A DNA stretch of 5,124 nucleotides. It comes from Candidatus Latescibacterota bacterium. Its GTDB lineage: Bacteria > Latescibacterota > MVCY01. The position numbers and the translations under genes were made by a program. This document shows, in pieces, positions 4,697-5,124 of this stretch; positions within the stretch are counted from its first letter, which is position 1, and each line of letters opens with the position of its first letter. The stretch covers positions 1 to 5,124 of the forward strand of contig JAUWEO010000139.1 in assembly GCA_030608245.1 (NCBI GenBank), in the 5' to 3' direction. A model generated the notes under the pieces. That model searched no databases and was not told the origin of the DNA. It saw only the letters and a program-made list of their open reading frames with translations.

Positions 4697-4888
4697 TTAC
4701 TTGAAAGATTCGACTACATCCTTTCCGATACTTATTTCTCCATTATCGACTCGCAAGTTAAAGCCACAATCCGGATTTGTGCAGACCCAAGCCTTATACA
4801 TCACAGAAGCACCATTTCTGCCGTAGTCAGATAAAGGCACCAATACCCCAGTGGCACATTTTTGGCATTTCGGAAAATTCATTTCCAT
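4697..4888 (-). CDS. small zinc-ribbon protein of unknown function
   Basis: A 63-residue protein with two cysteine pairs, C8-x2-C11 and C36-x4-C41 (CQKC and CTNPDC), forms a probable single zinc ribbon. The stretch between them (VPLSDYGRNGASVMYKAWVC) and the following GFNLRVDNGEISIG resemble short conserved hypothetical proteins that I recall from various uncultured and deltaproteobacterial genomes; I know no function. There is no signal peptide and no membrane segment. An excellent GGAGGT lies 6 nt before ATG 4886-4888, which supports a real gene; a second ATG two codons later is possible. It is 87 nt upstream of the CdaR-like gene on the same strand, and an inverted repeat flanks it (about 4654-4672 and 4933-4952). 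It could be an RNA-binding or adaptor protein, but nothing here shows that. Confidence 0.85.
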   Translation of the reverse strand: MEMNFPKCQKCATGVLVPLSDYGRNGASVMYKAWVCTNPDCGFNLRVDNGEISIGKDVVESFK

Positions 4889-4912
4889 CGTTCTACCTCC
4901 CCTCCCAACAGA

Positions 4913-4925
4913 TACTAAAATAGTA
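4913..4925. promoter_or_regulatory. small palindrome upstream of the zinc-ribbon gene
   Basis: TACTA-AAA-TAGTA is a perfect 5-bp inverted repeat 24 bp upstream of the ATG. On the minus strand it also offers weak -10-like hexamers (TACTAT, TAGTAT). It could be an operator or chance in AT-rich sequence. Confidence 0.25.
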
Positions 4926-4991
4926 ACAATGTTTCATCCGCTTTAATTCCTCCAGTATTGTGAGCCAAGTTGGATTGATCAGACCAGACGC

Positions 4992-5124
4992 TTAGAAGCC
5001 AAAAGCCAGCCCAACGGACAGAGCGAAGAATCCTTCTGGCTCTTTATAGCTGCCTTTGCCGAGCATGAGATATCTTGCCTTCAGATCCAGTGCCAACGGT
5101 GCTCCAGGAGGTTTTAGCTTCACC
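4992..5124 (-). CDS. C-terminal fragment of a probable outer-membrane beta-barrel protein
   Basis: A minus-strand frame runs in from the right edge and stops at TAA (4992-4994), leaving 43 visible codons. The end reads ALDLKARYLML, then a short turn (GKGSYKEPEG), then FFALSVGLAFGF and stop. Two amphipathic strands with alternating hydrophobic residues and a terminal phenylalanine are the mark of outer-membrane beta-barrels recognised by the BAM complex. The family (porin, OmpA-like or conserved hypothetical) cannot be told. This is the main sign that the host is a diderm. The fragment is too short for most gene callers to report on its own, and no terminator is evident after it. Confidence 0.72.
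   Translation of the reverse strand, partial: VKLKPPGAPLALDLKARYLMLGKGSYKEPEGFFALSVGLAFGF

Larger units (their letters stand above)
4654..4952. repeat. imperfect inverted repeat flanking the zinc-ribbon gene
   Basis: The reverse complement of 4654-4672 reads TTCATCCGCTAATTTCCTC, and 4933-4952 reads TTCATCCGCTTTAATTCCTC. Ten bases match exactly, and the rest match with one inserted base and small changes. The copies lie on either side of the 63-residue gene. No target-site duplication or transposase is seen. Confidence 0.45.

Noticed and set aside
4886..4946. 14-codon upstream frame before the zinc-ribbon gene (starts near 4936, stops just before its ATG)
   Set aside because: It has a GGAGG at an over-long spacing and a peptide without any pattern, and it overlaps the flanking inverted repeat; support is too weak to list.

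Overview
The window looks like chromosomal DNA of an uncultured diderm (Gram-negative-type) bacterium. At the right edge lies the tail of a probable outer-membrane beta-barrel that ends in phenylalanine. All four tRNA genes encode their own CCA, and the intact genes are housekeeping types (tsaD, tadA, a CdaR/YbbR-like protein). I cannot name the phylum from this much sequence. Every gene except one reads on the minus strand.

In transcription order on the minus strand (right to left) the layout is: a C-terminal fragment of the beta-barrel protein (4992-5124); a 63-residue zinc-ribbon protein (4697-4888); a membrane-anchored protein with three YbbR repeats, CdaR-like, starting at TTG (3650-4609); tsaD for t6A37 tRNA modification (2494-3486); a non-coding stretch holding two imperfect hairpins and then a good sigma70-type promoter; tRNA-Glu(CUC); tRNA-Arg(ACG); tadA; tRNA-Ser(CGA); an MntA-HepT type toxin-antitoxin pair; and tRNA-Ser(GGA). 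A plus-strand fragment of a large serine recombinase (3-368) runs in from the left edge and ends inside the 3' part of tRNA-Ser(GGA). This looks like the edge of an integrative element.

The most interesting part is the mixed tRNA/mRNA block at about 336-2261. The tRNA and protein genes are packed so tightly that RNA processing and translation must interact. TadA deaminates A34 of tRNA-Arg(ACG), and here that tRNA ends only 5 nt before the Shine-Dalgarno of tadA. tadA seems to lack an ATG/GTG/TTG start at the right place and probably starts at ATC. Its stop codon lies inside tRNA-Ser(CGA), so RNase P maturation of that tRNA would leave a tadA message without a stop. The antitoxin gene starts 14 nt after the same tRNA. 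The toxin is a HEPN ribonuclease of a family in which tRNA 3'-end cutting has been reported, and its gene lies between two tRNA-Ser genes.

TsaD and TadA both act on tRNA. Of the four tRNAs here only tRNA-Arg(ACG) is an expected TadA substrate, and none is an expected t6A substrate because none decodes an ANN codon.
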